Positions 1 through 7,544 are shown, numbered from the stretch's first letter. The stretch is DNA of 11,858 nt from Ahrensia sp. (GCA_003233475.1 QILU01000118.1:1-11858), one strand, 5' to 3'. Notes: a model not told the origin generated them from the letters alone. A program made the numbers and translations.

Positions 1-1476
1 CGGCCTCTTCTTCCTGCGGGTCGCTGTCATACAACAATGTCGCCCCGGCCCGTACTTCGGCAATTCCGTTTTTAATCCGCACCGTGCGCAATGTCAGCCC
101 GGTGTTCATATCTCCATTGAAACCCACCATGCCTACCGCACCACCATACCAGGCCCGCGGGCTCTTTTCATTTTCCTCAATAAACCGCATGGCCCAAAGC
201 TTAGGAGCGCCTGTTACAGTCACCGCCCACGCATGGGAAAGAAACGCGTCGAACGCGTCCATGTCTTCACGCAACCGCCCTTCAATATGATCCACCGTGT
301 GAATTAGCCGCGAGTACATTTCAATTTGCCGCCGTCCGATAACCTTAACCGACCCCGGTTCGCAAACCCGGCTTTTGTCGTTTCGGTCCACATCCGAACA
401 CATGGTAAGTTCGGATTCATCTTTCTTGGAATTGAGCAGTTTTAGAATTTGCTCACTGTCTTCAATCGGGTCCTGCCCCCGTTTGATGGTACCGGAAATC
501 GGGCAGGTTTCCACCCGCCTGCCCTGCACCCGTACAAACATTTCCGGGCTTGCTCCGACCAGATATTCACTCTCTCCTAAATTGATAAAAAATGAATAAG
601 GAGAAGGGTTTATTTGTTTTAGCTTATGTGAAATCTTGGAAGGAAGATTGATACAGCGCTCGGTAAACACCTGGCCTGGAACCACTTCAAACAAGTCCCC
701 TTTGACAAATTTTTTCTTGGCTTTTTCAACCAGTCGCGCATACTCCCCCGGTTGATGATCGCCGCGCCCGGGGTCAAATCCGGCCGGAACAAAAGGCACA
801 TCCTTACCGTCCCTTTCCAACCCCATTGTCGATTTTCCACCCACTGTAAATTCATATACCGTTCATGCCAGGCTTGCGCCGCATGGTGGTCAACAATGAG
901 AATTTCATCCGGCAGAAACATCACCATATCACGCTGATCATCCGCCCGTTTTTGCGTCAATTCTATTGCATCAAATTGGAAACAAAGGTCGTATCCAAAC
1001 GCACCATAAAGCGCCAGATTGGGGTCGGCGTCGCTGCGGAATAAATCAACAATTGCGCGTAGAACAGAAAACACCGTTGGCGCGCGTGACCGCATTTCCT
1101 CCTCCACCACACCTGTTGGCTCCTTCACCTGCAAGTGAGCCACCGTCTTTTTTTGGGAGAATTCAGCCACATGCTCATGGGATTTCAGCACATCACAAAT
1201 GGCTTCAAGTAGGATTTCACCGCGTTCATTATACGCCTCAATTGTCACCGCCCTACCCTTCGACGACACCCCAAGCGGCGGGTCGATCATCGCCGTATCC
1301 CAACGGGTATAGCGGCCCGGATATTCATAATTGGATGAAAATACTGCACCACGGCGCGTATCCAACCGGTCAATATACGATTTGACGGCATCCACATAAG
1401 GCGTTGCAAAACGCTCCCGGCGAACGCTTACCCCACCCTGGGTTTCATATTCAAACACGACATTATCAGTTTTCAT
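1..1476 (-). pseudogene. trpE: Anthranilate synthase component I (TrpE(G)-type), frameshifted, 3' end beyond window
   Basis: Anthranilate synthase makes anthranilate from chorismate and glutamine, the first step of tryptophan synthesis. The first frame (1476 to about 858) gives the N-terminal domain, including [20 protein letters not shown] and [18 protein letters not shown], typical of fused rhizobial TrpE(G). After HER the frame is lost and stops at 619. Reading on one frame over from about 856 gives an uninterrupted chorismate-binding domain to base 1, with [68 protein letters not shown] and [17 protein letters not shown]. One missing base restores a continuous protein of about 491 residues up to the edge; a TrpG (glutaminase) domain would lie outside. 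The ATG at 1476 is preferred over the one at 1503 because it follows a GGAG ribosome site 8 nt upstream and begins [12 protein letters not shown]. The gene is controlled by the upstream trpL attenuator. The frameshift may be a real mutation or an assembly error. Confidence 0.9.
854..860 (-). other. Frameshift site in trpE
   Basis: On the minus strand the reading frame gives His-Glu-Arg-Tyr and then an unrelated tail ([15 protein letters not shown]). One frame over, starting at the overlapping TAT, it gives [20 protein letters not shown], the expected continuation in TrpE. The two frames meet in the short repeat TATAT, so loss of one base (or gain of two) here explains the break. There is no homopolymer and no slippery heptamer, so programmed frameshifting is unlikely. 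Confidence 0.85.
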
Positions 1477-1508
1477 TCCAAATACTCCGCCACCCCAAAT
1501 CAAGACAT

Positions 1509-1533
1509 AAAAAAACCGCCCGTTCTGGGGCGG
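1509..1533 (-). terminator. trp attenuator, intrinsic terminator
   Basis: Read on the minus strand this is CCGCCC, a 6-nt loop, GGGCGG and then seven Ts, a textbook rho-independent terminator. It lies between the trpL stop codon and the trpE start, ending 33 nt before the trpE ATG. It would end transcription early when charged tRNA-Trp is plentiful. Its 5' arm (1528-1533) is shared with a competing antiterminator stem. Confidence 0.92.
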
Positions 1534-1587
1534 CCTGGGTTATACAATTAAGCAAATTTCTCCCGTAGCCGCGCTTAGCGAGCCCAC
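1530..1587 (-). promoter_or_regulatory. trp attenuator: antiterminator and 1:2 pause hairpin
   Basis: Segment 2 (1562-1572, RNA GCGGCUACGGG) can pair with segment 3 (1530-1539, RNA CCCAGGCCGC), with a small bulge. This uses bases of the terminator's 5' arm, so the two folds exclude each other. Segment 2 can instead pair (1565-1575) with segment 1 (1577-1587), which contains part of the Trp codons and the leader stop codon; that stem has two mismatches and one G-U pair. A ribosome stalled at the Trp codons would cover segment 1, free segment 2 to pair with 3, and allow read-through into trpE. The pairings were found by eye, without energy calculation. Confidence 0.8.
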
Positions 1588-1619
1588 CACCAGAGAATGT
1601 TTACATTAAAATTATTCAT
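1575..1619 (-). CDS. trpL: trp operon leader peptide peTrpL (14 aa)
   Basis: The 14-codon frame encodes MNNFNVNILWWWAR followed by TAA. Three consecutive TGG codons (1584-1592) lie just before the stop. Length and WWWAR ending match the Sinorhizobium meliloti peTrpL peptide as I remember it ([14 protein letters not shown]). Its translation senses charged tRNA-Trp: stalling at the Trp codons favours the antiterminator. No good Shine-Dalgarno sequence lies at the usual distance (the nearest purine stretch, AGGG, is about 14 nt upstream), which fits a leaderless mRNA beginning at the AUG, as reported for S. meliloti. In that organism the attenuated transcript also acts as a trans-acting small RNA (rnTrpL); that role is only inferred here. 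Confidence 0.95.
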   Translation of the reverse strand: MNNFNVNILWWWAR

Positions 1620-1625
1620 ACCAGA

Positions 1626-1654
1626 TCAGTAGCCCTGCCAGAACCTAAATACAA
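1626..1654 (-). promoter_or_regulatory. Putative trpL promoter for a leaderless transcript
   Basis: On the minus strand a -35-like TTGTAT (1649-1654) and a weak -10-like TACTGA (1626-1631) are separated by exactly 17 bp. The first base of the trpL ATG lies 7 nt after the -10 element, where a start site is expected. The -35 resembles the consensus only partly and the -10 poorly, so the call rests mainly on spacing and on the precedent of a leaderless rhizobial trpL. Confidence 0.45.
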
Positions 1655-1687
1655 GAGTGAAATGGGGGGATTTGGCTGAAATACGTT

Positions 1688-1725
1688 GAGGTGAACCGGA
1701 CATTAGGGATGTACCGGTTCACCTC
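1688..1725. repeat. Perfect 12-bp inverted repeat (hairpin A)
   Basis: Arms GAGGTGAACCGG (1688-1699) and CCGGTTCACCTC (1714-1725) are perfectly complementary, separated by 14 bases that can pair a little further. It lies 33 bp upstream of the putative trpL -35 element. On the plus strand it is followed by GGGTTTTG, a weak terminator-like tail, but no plus-strand gene is visible. It could be a bidirectional transcription barrier, part of a structured RNA, or a protein-binding dyad. Confidence 0.8.
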
Positions 1726-1757
1726 GGGTTTTGCTGTCCCACTCTCCTCACCATATT

Positions 1758-1784
1758 CCTGTTCAGTCGTCCAAAACAAACAGG
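1758..1784. repeat. Short 6-bp inverted repeat (C)
   Basis: CCTGTT (1758-1763) and AACAGG (1779-1784) are complementary with a 15-base spacer. Alone this could be chance; it is listed because it sits between two long perfect hairpins in the same gene-free stretch. Confidence 0.4.
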
Positions 1785-1805
1785 TACATGGGCAGAAGTT
1801 GGAGT

Positions 1806-1840
1806 GAGACCTCGGATCGGGCGGATTGATCCGAGGTCTC
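1806..1840. repeat. Perfect 13-bp inverted repeat (hairpin B)
   Basis: Arms GAGACCTCGGATC (1806-1818) and GATCCGAGGTCTC (1828-1840) are perfectly complementary with a 9-base loop. This is a very stable hairpin for either strand. Neither side has a clear T tract, so it is not a classical intrinsic terminator, although it could stabilise the 3' end of the upstream operon's mRNA. Confidence 0.85.
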
Positions 1841-1847
1841 AAGTTTA

Positions 1848-1891
1848 CCCGCTTGGCGCGGGCACACTCACTGCCCTGAGGAAAAGCAGGG
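1848..1891. repeat. Two short GC-rich hairpins (D and E)
   Basis: Hairpin D is CCCGC, a 5-base loop, GCGGG (1848-1862). Hairpin E is CCCTG, an 8-base loop, CAGGG (1874-1891). On the minus strand the E loop is CTTTTCCT. They lie next to hairpin B and continue the run of inverted repeats. Each is only 5 bp and is weak evidence alone. Confidence 0.45.
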
Positions 1892-1969
1892 GGAATCAGA
1901 AGCAGTGGGTTCACTTACGAGAGAATCAATGAGACACTCGCATTGGTTGTAAATACATATATAGATTGC

Positions 1970-1998
1970 ATTTGTAAACAAAATACTACCATTGGTAG
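1970..1998 (-). terminator. Possible weak terminator after the DUF2333-like gene
   Basis: On the minus strand, CTACC, a 3-base loop and GGTAG (1998-1986) are followed by TATTTTGTTT. It lies 14 nt after the last gene of the five-gene cluster, where a terminator is expected. The stem is only 5 bp and the T tract is interrupted, so the call is weak. Confidence 0.35.
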
Positions 1999-2011
1999 AA
2001 ATTATTTAATT

Positions 2012-3124
2012 CTAGCGATCCAGTATATCCCGCGCTTCAACAAGGTTCGATCGCACCCTAAGGACATAAAACCCCATGGTGGCCAAATGGGTTGGCATAA
2101 TCCACCCGTCTTCTGCCCCATTGGAAATGACCAGGGGACGGATACTTAAAGCGGACTTCACCTGACTTTCCATTCTGGTCCACAAGGGCGCAAGCCCGCG
2201 GATTTTCACCACATCAGCAAAGTCCGCCCGCATGGCTTTCAACAGCCCCGAATAAGCGTAAAGCTGTCCATAGGCGAACCAAAATCGGTCATCGGCCCGC
2301 ATATCAAACCAACCGCTGTCAAAATTCTCAGATCGCTTCAACAATATGTCCGAAGTAGAACCAATATCGCTGGTGATACGGTCCAGCAACTGAATGAGAT
2401 TGTCCGCACGGGCATCAAAAACCGCATCGCATTTTTCCAACCGCCCGTTAAAATTATAAAGCGCCTTTTGTGCAGCGCGATAAAAGCTCGGTGTGGGTGT
2501 TTTAGGGCCAAACGGGTCAATCCCAAAATACCAGGTGTATTCATCAAACTGCAAATTCCCTCGCGCATCCTGCAGGCTTTTATCAACCTGGCTGGTTCCG
2601 CGAATACGCCCAAGACGGTCCACCAGTTCCACGCCGATACGCCGCGTTGCCTGATGAATTCCGCGCTGAAAACTCGCCTGGTTATCAAGAAACGGAGTGC
2701 GATCCCAACTCAGGCCGAAAAGCCCGGTTTTATAAAGCAGCATGGAGGAAATCCAACGGTTCTCATTAACAGTTTTATCAATCAAATCCGCGGTTACGTG
2801 CACAATCGCCGAGGGCTGGCATTTCTTTTCGTCCCCGTCCGACACGCCATCACCAGACAATGTTACCCGCGGAGGAAAATTGTAAGCCTGTGCATAATTC
2901 GGGTCAAAGCCCGCCCATCTCTGAGTTTGATAGATAAAGAACCCGTACCCGACCAACAGCGCCAGCAACAGCAGCCCGATAGGGCCCTTGATCAACCATC
3001 CGCGCCGCTTGTACCATTTTCCAAATGCCACAAACGGCCATAGAATTACAGCAATGACCCAGCCAACTCCGCGACCCATCCAATTGAATATCTTTACAAA
3101 AAACTCGATTACCGGATCAAGCAT
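2012..3124 (-). CDS. DUF2333 family membrane-anchored protein
   Basis: This 370-residue protein resembles the DUF2333 family of proteobacterial proteins of unknown function; the assignment is from memory of the family's look, especially the N-terminal membrane region followed by WAGFDPNYAQ. Two hydrophobic stretches (about residues 17-34 and 47-65) are separated by a basic KWYKRRGWLIK segment. The rest (about 70-370) is soluble, mostly helical, and ends SNLVEARDILDR. No catalytic motif is visible. The ATG at 3124 is preferred over a GTG at 3151 because AAGGA lies 8 nt upstream of it and the protein then begins MLDPVIEFF. It is the last gene of the cluster, 29 nt after the DUF6638-like gene. 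It may anchor the AAA+ machinery to the inner membrane, but that is inference from context. Confidence 0.75.
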   Translation of the reverse strand: MLDPVIEFFVKIFNWMGRGVGWVIAVILWPFVAFGKWYKRRGWLIKGPIGLLLLALLVGYGFFIYQTQRWAGFDPNYAQAYNFPPRVTLSGDGVSDGDEKKCQPSAIVHVTADLIDKTVNENRWISSMLLYKTGLFGLSWDRTPFLDNQASFQRGIHQATRRIGVELVDRLGRIRGTSQVDKSLQDARGNLQFDEYTWYFGIDPFGPKTPTPSFYRAAQKALYNFNGRLEKCDAVFDARADNLIQLLDRITSDIGSTSDILLKRSENFDSGWFDMRADDRFWFAYGQLYAYSGLLKAMRADFADVVKIRGLAPLWTRMESQVKSALSIRPLVISNGAEDGWIMPTHLATMGFYVLRVRSNLVEARDILDR

Positions 3125-3153
3125 ACTGGTTTTCCTTATACAAGATTTCACCC

Positions 3154-4440
3154 TCAGCCGTGCATACCATAGCGCAACCGCCGTAACTCTTCTTTGTTAT
3201 TGAGATAGTTATCACGAACCATCTCCACAACATGATCCTTCAATTTATCGCCCCATTTTTCATAATCAGCATAAAACGCCGGCTTGTTGAAGATAAAGCG
3301 CGATATAAAATCAAACGGCACATTATCTGAAATCAGCCGGTTCACCAACCACTGATCATCATGTCCAGGTTTGGCCCGCGAAAGTATAAAACGCCCGCGG
3401 GCATCAATTTCTTCAAGATCAACATTCGCCCAGGATTCGTATTCCCGCTGCGCCCAAAGAAGAAACGGCAAAGTGCCCTCTTCCTCAAGCATTCTGGTAT
3501 TCCTGTTCACCCACGCCTTTGCCCAGCGATTTGAATCGGGGTTGTGTTTTTTATTGGGCTCATGGTGAAAGGCCAACATGGTGATCAGCATTTCAATTCT
3601 GTGTTTCAAATAGCCGGAGCGTTCGATCCAGGAACCGCGCGGCTGATCCACCCGCCCGGTCTCCACCAGAAACCGATACACCAGTTCCGTGTCATTGCGA
3701 TCAATATAACTCACCTGCCAGGGTCGCGAACGGCGGAACCCCGGTGCTGACGGGTCACCAATCACGGTTGTTTGCGTCTCATCGATAAACACATAAACCC
3801 CGCCAAAATGGCTTGACCAGAATGTGTTGTGGCGAAACACAACTTCCTTCGGCACAAGATTATTGTTGCGAATATCCCCCGTTGCTTTTGAAAGCTCCAC
3901 CATCTTGTGCAACATTTCATCATCGCGCCAGGCATCCGGTTCCTTTTTCAACCTGTCCATAAGCAGGCGTAAATCCAGCGCCTGCTGCGCCAGATTTTTT
4001 CCCGTGAAAACTTTGAATTCCACCTGCTCAATCCTCAACAGGTCTTCAATATCACGGGCCTCCAGTATCGGGTCATCAATTTCCCCGTAGATCACATCTT
4101 TGATCGTGAGCGCATTGATGGCTTTCACATTGGCGGTAAAAAACTGGTGCATCAGCTTTCCGGTGTTGGAAAAAGCCGTGTTCACGCTGGGCAATTCAAA
4201 TTGCGTGGGAAAAAGAATAATGAACCGCCGGTTGATCCCGTGGGGATCAAGATATTGGGGATCATCTAATTCTTTGGCGATTTCCGGAGAGTATCCGGTC
4301 ATGTCAATCCGAAACGATTTAAGCTTGGTTTTTTTCAAACCAAACCCTTTTAGCGCCTGATTGTAGCGCTCAATCAAATGGGGTGCGGATACTGTTATCA
4401 TCCGTCCAAATATCAACTGCGATTCCTCAAGCCGCTTCAC
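3154..4440 (-). CDS. DUF6638 family protein of unknown function
   Basis: This 428-residue protein resembles what I recall of DUF6638, especially the N-terminal pattern GRMITVSAPHLIERYNQALK, IDMTGYSPEIAKELDDPQYL and INRRFIILFPTQFELP. No membrane segment or signal peptide is seen, so it is probably cytoplasmic. No catalytic motif is recognisable. The C-terminal half is rich in Trp, Arg and acidic residues (for example WAKAWVNRNTRMLEEEG). The start is a GTG at 4440: an in-frame TGA lies just upstream, AAGG precedes it closely, and the residues it adds (KRLEESQLIFGR) look like part of the conserved domain. An ATG at codon 14 is the alternative. The gene begins 33 nt after the AAA+ ATPase gene and is probably co-transcribed; a functional link with the ATPase is inferred. 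Confidence 0.7.
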   Translation of the reverse strand: MKRLEESQLIFGRMITVSAPHLIERYNQALKGFGLKKTKLKSFRIDMTGYSPEIAKELDDPQYLDPHGINRRFIILFPTQFELPSVNTAFSNTGKLMHQFFTANVKAINALTIKDVIYGEIDDPILEARDIEDLLRIEQVEFKVFTGKNLAQQALDLRLLMDRLKKEPDAWRDDEMLHKMVELSKATGDIRNNNLVPKEVVFRHNTFWSSHFGGVYVFIDETQTTVIGDPSAPGFRRSRPWQVSYIDRNDTELVYRFLVETGRVDQPRGSWIERSGYLKHRIEMLITMLAFHHEPNKKHNPDSNRWAKAWVNRNTRMLEEEGTLPFLLWAQREYESWANVDLEEIDARGRFILSRAKPGHDDQWLVNRLISDNVPFDFISRFIFNKPAFYADYEKWGDKLKDHVVEMVRDNYLNNKEELRRLRYGMHG

Positions 4441-4473
4441 TTGCCTTCACCCACGCTTTGATAGGGTCTGAAT

Positions 4474-6384
4474 TCACTCATTCCAGTGCCCGTCCGCTTT
4501 CATGGTTTTAATTTCGGCAACTGCCCGTTCCCGCTGCCGTTCGCGGCGAATAATTTGCTCCACCGCCGCCGCATCGCTCTTATCGGTGTAACGGAATTCT
4601 GAATCCGCATAGCGGTTGATCTCCTGCATAACCATGGCCATTGTGAACGGCCCGCGCAGTTCTTCGATCATGGCCTTTTTATCATCGTAACTTTTGTGCA
4701 TAAAAGCTTCCGGCGTTTCAAACCATTCGTCCGGCAGCTCAATATCCATGGCCCGCATTTTTACCGCATCGGTAATGTTCTTGATCGCCCGCCCGGTGAA
4801 ACGGGGCTCGGCTTTTTTAATCAAATGCAAATAAGTGCCCACATCCGCCATGGTTTTGGGCTCGCCATTGTCTTCCATAAACCGTTCATAAACTGCGACC
4901 AGGCCCTCTTCTTGCGGCTTTGAATATTTCTCATAGGCTTCACTGACTGCGCGCTCAATCACCTGCGCCTCGAACAAATCATGTTTGCCCAGTTTGATTT
5001 TGTGGTTTTTTCCGGCGAGCAAAACAAATATATCAATGTAATCGTCACGGGATTGGGGCCCATCCACCAACCAGCGCGCACCTGCCCTTTGGCGCAGGGC
5101 ATCGTCCACATTTTCCGGGTAGTTGGAAAACATACCGAAAGAACAATTGCCGCGCACAACCGTTTTTGCCCCGGCAAAACTTTCCATCAACACGGCGGTT
5201 ACTTCCTGTTGCCCGGCAGAAGCGCGATCATCCGAACGCTTGGCGGCAATCTGGTCAATATCATCCACCGTACCAAATCCGATTGTCTTAGTGTTCAACA
5301 CATTATCGATAAACTGCTTGCAGTTCTGGCCCGATTTCCCCTGATAGGATGAAATCTGATCAACCCCGAAATTTTCATACGTAAATCCATAATCGGCAAT
5401 CTGACAATAATCATTGATCATGCCCGCGATCATTTGAATAAGAATGGTTTTACCGGTGCCCGGCGCGCCATCACCAATGAACGTGAACAAAAACCCGCCC
5501 AGTTCCACAAACGGGTTCAACTGCCGATCAAAATCATAAGCCATCAGCATTTTAGACAGTTTGATCGCCTGATATTTGGCAATGTGATTGCCGATAATTT
5601 CGTTCGGCTGTTTGAATTGCATCACCAGCTTGGATCGTTTGGCCCCCGGCGACACGTCAAATCCGTTCAGCTCAAACCCATCGCTTTCCAGCCGTAAATG
5701 GGTTTGCTCGAACGAGCCAAGAGCGGTGAACCGCGCCTTGCGCTGCAGCAACTCGTCCATTGCCACCCGGGCCGCTTCGCGGGCACGCGCGCCCATAATC
5801 TTATCGTCCGGCGCATCTTGAATGGCGCTATCCAAACCGGCAACCAGGCCCTTTAACGCATCCTGTGGTGTGTCGAACAGAAAGTCCGGCTCCCCAACAT
5901 CGCTTGCCGGCTCCCCTTCTTCGGGCAGCATTTGCAGCAAATAAGCGGTGGCAGCAAAAGCGCTGATATAGGCGGAGGATTCCACCAGTGCCCGAAACCG
6001 CTCCGTGTCACTGGAGGACAAATCTCCGCTGACATTCTTTTTTGTCAACGCATCCAGCCCGGTTTGTTCACCAAACAAGTTGGCAACCGCCAGCGCCACA
6101 GCAACAGCGCGACGGGTTTTATAAACCAGCCCGTGTTGAGCCAAAGACAACATGGTATCATCCGCATTCACCGCGGAAACGCTTTTGGTGAACTCAATTT
6201 CGCTGGTGGATTTTGCACCACCCGAGGATACGGTTGAAACAAAACGGCGCCGGGTTCCCGCTAGCGCGGTTTTACTTTCCGCCCGCCCGGTGGTGATCCG
6301 CACAAAACGGGTAACCAGCGATTGTGCTACCGCAAGGTTTTTTTCAATCTCAGATTCTTTTAATGTGGTTAGGCCTACATCCAT
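4474..6384 (-). CDS. AAA+ ATPase, classical-clade-like
   Basis: The 636-residue protein uses ATP hydrolysis to remodel or move an unknown substrate. The Walker A motif GAPGTGKT is at residues 306-313 (Lys312). A Walker B-like VDDID is at 373-377. Sensor 1 is probably Asn421 in FGMFSNYP, and VDDALRQRAGAR (426-437) resembles the second region of homology with its arginine fingers. RFTGRAIKNI, about 110 residues further on, resembles a sensor 2 motif. The first 300 residues are a helical region rich in Ala, Ser and Leu that I do not recognise; there is no clear membrane segment or signal peptide. The ATG at 6384 follows GAGAGA about 9 nt upstream. Only 2 nt separate it from the preceding stop codon, so translational coupling is likely. 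It is the only visible motor of the cluster. It does not look like a ClpX, FtsH or MoxR protein. Confidence 0.9.
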   Translation of the reverse strand: MDVGLTTLKESEIEKNLAVAQSLVTRFVRITTGRAESKTALAGTRRRFVSTVSSGGAKSTSEIEFTKSVSAVNADDTMLSLAQHGLVYKTRRAVAVALAVANLFGEQTGLDALTKKNVSGDLSSSDTERFRALVESSAYISAFAATAYLLQMLPEEGEPASDVGEPDFLFDTPQDALKGLVAGLDSAIQDAPDDKIMGARAREAARVAMDELLQRKARFTALGSFEQTHLRLESDGFELNGFDVSPGAKRSKLVMQFKQPNEIIGNHIAKYQAIKLSKMLMAYDFDRQLNPFVELGGFLFTFIGDGAPGTGKTILIQMIAGMINDYCQIADYGFTYENFGVDQISSYQGKSGQNCKQFIDNVLNTKTIGFGTVDDIDQIAAKRSDDRASAGQQEVTAVLMESFAGAKTVVRGNCSFGMFSNYPENVDDALRQRAGARWLVDGPQSRDDYIDIFVLLAGKNHKIKLGKHDLFEAQVIERAVSEAYEKYSKPQEEGLVAVYERFMEDNGEPKTMADVGTYLHLIKKAEPRFTGRAIKNITDAVKMRAMDIELPDEWFETPEAFMHKSYDDKKAMIEELRGPFTMAMVMQEINRYADSEFRYTDKSDAAAVEQIIRRERQRERAVAEIKTMKADGHWNE

Positions 6385-6386
6385 GA

Positions 6387-7544
6387 TTAAATATCTCTCA
6401 ACACCTGCCCGCCGCTAACAACGTGCGTTTTATATCCGGAAAAAATACTGTCCCTTTCCCCGCTTGCAAATATCTGCTGGTAGGCTTCGTGGGGCACAAG
6501 CGCGTGGCGTTCATACCCACTCACCCCCTGGCGCACCGCTTCCAGATCATTCGTATCAAGATGGTAAGTTTGGCGCGACGGAGTGGAATTCCACAAGCCC
6601 CATTTAGCCGGGGCTTCGGAGATGGAGAACAAGACTTGCTGCGTCCAGGTCAGCATCCAAGCATTTTTTTCGCTTCTTACTTGTTCAAGAATTTTTTCAA
6701 CCACCTGTCCATGGCTGGTCATTTTGGCCGAATAAAACGGCCCCATGACAATACGCCTGATTTGGGTTGGATGAAGAGTTTCAAAATCCTTGTCCATATT
6801 GTCCGCGATGGTCATCAGGGTCAGGCTATAGCTGGAATTTTTCTCGCAAAAACTATCAAACTGATGCGCCAATTCCGGATTAAGCAATCCCTCAATCGGG
6901 AATGGAATATCAAGCCCCTTTTTTAATTCTTTACCGTCCAGCAGTTGTTTTAGCATTTTGGGGGAAGAATCTTCAATCACAGCAATATAGATCAACGGAA
7001 GATTGGCCGTACCATCAAAAGCACCCCAGTGAACAATAAAATACGGCCTCCCGGTCTTTGGATTTACTGACACCTTAACGGTTTTGGGCAAAATAAACGG
7101 CTGAAAGACATCGCCCTTTTGAACTTCCTCCAGATAAAGCCGTTTCGACAGGGCTTTTCTCACGGGTGCCGGAAATTTCTTTTTCAGGAGAATGTAGTCG
7201 ATCATTTCCTGGCGCAGCTCATCCGCTTCCGGCATGGCTGCCAGTTGTTTTTCCGCGTTTTTCGAATCCCGTTCCAAATCCAGCACATTTTGAAAGAGCG
7301 GGTAGCCGCTCTCCGCCCTGTTGATACGAAAACGGTCGGCGTATCCGGCACGGCTTTCCCACGCTTCAAAAGAATGGCGCAAGCGCTCAATATATCCGGT
7401 TAAAATACGCCCGGTCATCTCGTGTTGATAAAGCGGGGACGCCTCCTCATCACCAAGATAGACATCAAGACCGCTCAACGCCGAATCTATGGCACGGAAA
7501 TAGCGCTCAACCGAATTGGGTTTGGTTTTTTGTTTAACGGCCAC
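6387..7544 (-). CDS. Protein of unknown function in AAA+ cluster
   Basis: I do not recognise this 385-residue protein. It has no signal peptide or membrane segment. The N-terminal third is charged and probably helical (VERYFRAIDSALSGLDVYLG, LDLERDSKNAEKQLAAMP). The middle contains alternating hydrophobic residues suggesting a beta-rich core (KVSVNPKTGRPYFIVHWGAF, NLPLIYIAVIED), followed by mixed segments and WGLWNSTPSRQTYHLD near the C-terminus. No catalytic motif is evident. The start is taken as the GTG at 7544, with GAG 8 nt upstream; the start codon is less certain than the frame. It lies 19 nt after the coiled-coil gene and 2 nt before the ATPase gene, suggesting that it works with the ATPase, perhaps as adaptor or subunit. 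Confidence 0.8.
   Translation of the reverse strand: MAVKQKTKPNSVERYFRAIDSALSGLDVYLGDEEASPLYQHEMTGRILTGYIERLRHSFEAWESRAGYADRFRINRAESGYPLFQNVLDLERDSKNAEKQLAAMPEADELRQEMIDYILLKKKFPAPVRKALSKRLYLEEVQKGDVFQPFILPKTVKVSVNPKTGRPYFIVHWGAFDGTANLPLIYIAVIEDSSPKMLKQLLDGKELKKGLDIPFPIEGLLNPELAHQFDSFCEKNSSYSLTLMTIADNMDKDFETLHPTQIRRIVMGPFYSAKMTSHGQVVEKILEQVRSEKNAWMLTWTQQVLFSISEAPAKWGLWNSTPSRQTYHLDTNDLEAVRQGVSGYERHALVPHEAYQQIFASGERDSIFSGYKTHVVSGGQVLRDI

Larger units (their letters stand above)
1655..2011. other. Gene-free structured intergenic region
   Basis: This stretch separates the DUF2333-like gene from the trpL promoter and holds no credible gene. It contains the five inverted repeats listed separately and, next to the upstream stop codon, an AT-rich segment with a TTTGT-AA-ACAAA dyad (1971-1982). 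An 89-codon minus-strand frame (1645-1914) runs through the hairpins and also through the putative trpL promoter; its composition is not protein-like and it was not called. No tRNA-like cloverleaf was found. Confidence 0.6.

Noticed and set aside
854..860. Programmed ribosomal frameshift in trpE
   Set aside because: The site (TATAT) is not a slippery heptamer, slipped tRNA pairing would be poor, and frameshifting is not known for trpE.
966..1385. 139-codon plus-strand frame inside trpE
   Set aside because: It lies opposite well-conserved TrpE sequence, and its composition (Pro, His, Ser rich) is that of an antisense shadow.
1688..1725. tRNA-like T arm in hairpin A (GGTTCACCTC)
   Set aside because: The loop lacks the conserved TTCRANT pattern, and no acceptor, D or anticodon arms can be fitted around it.
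1645..1914. 89-codon minus-strand reading frame in the intergenic region
   Set aside because: It passes through the strong hairpins and the putative trpL promoter, is rich in Pro, Cys, Arg and Ser without protein-like pattern, and resembles no family.
1971..1982. TTTGT-AA-ACAAA dyad as a regulator site
   Set aside because: Short and in AT-rich DNA just downstream of a stop codon, with no promoter-like sequence nearby; mentioned only within the intergenic entry.
2468..3043. 191-codon plus-strand frame opposite the DUF2333-like gene
   Set aside because: The minus-strand frame has membrane segments, a good ribosome site and family resemblance; the opposite frame has none of these.
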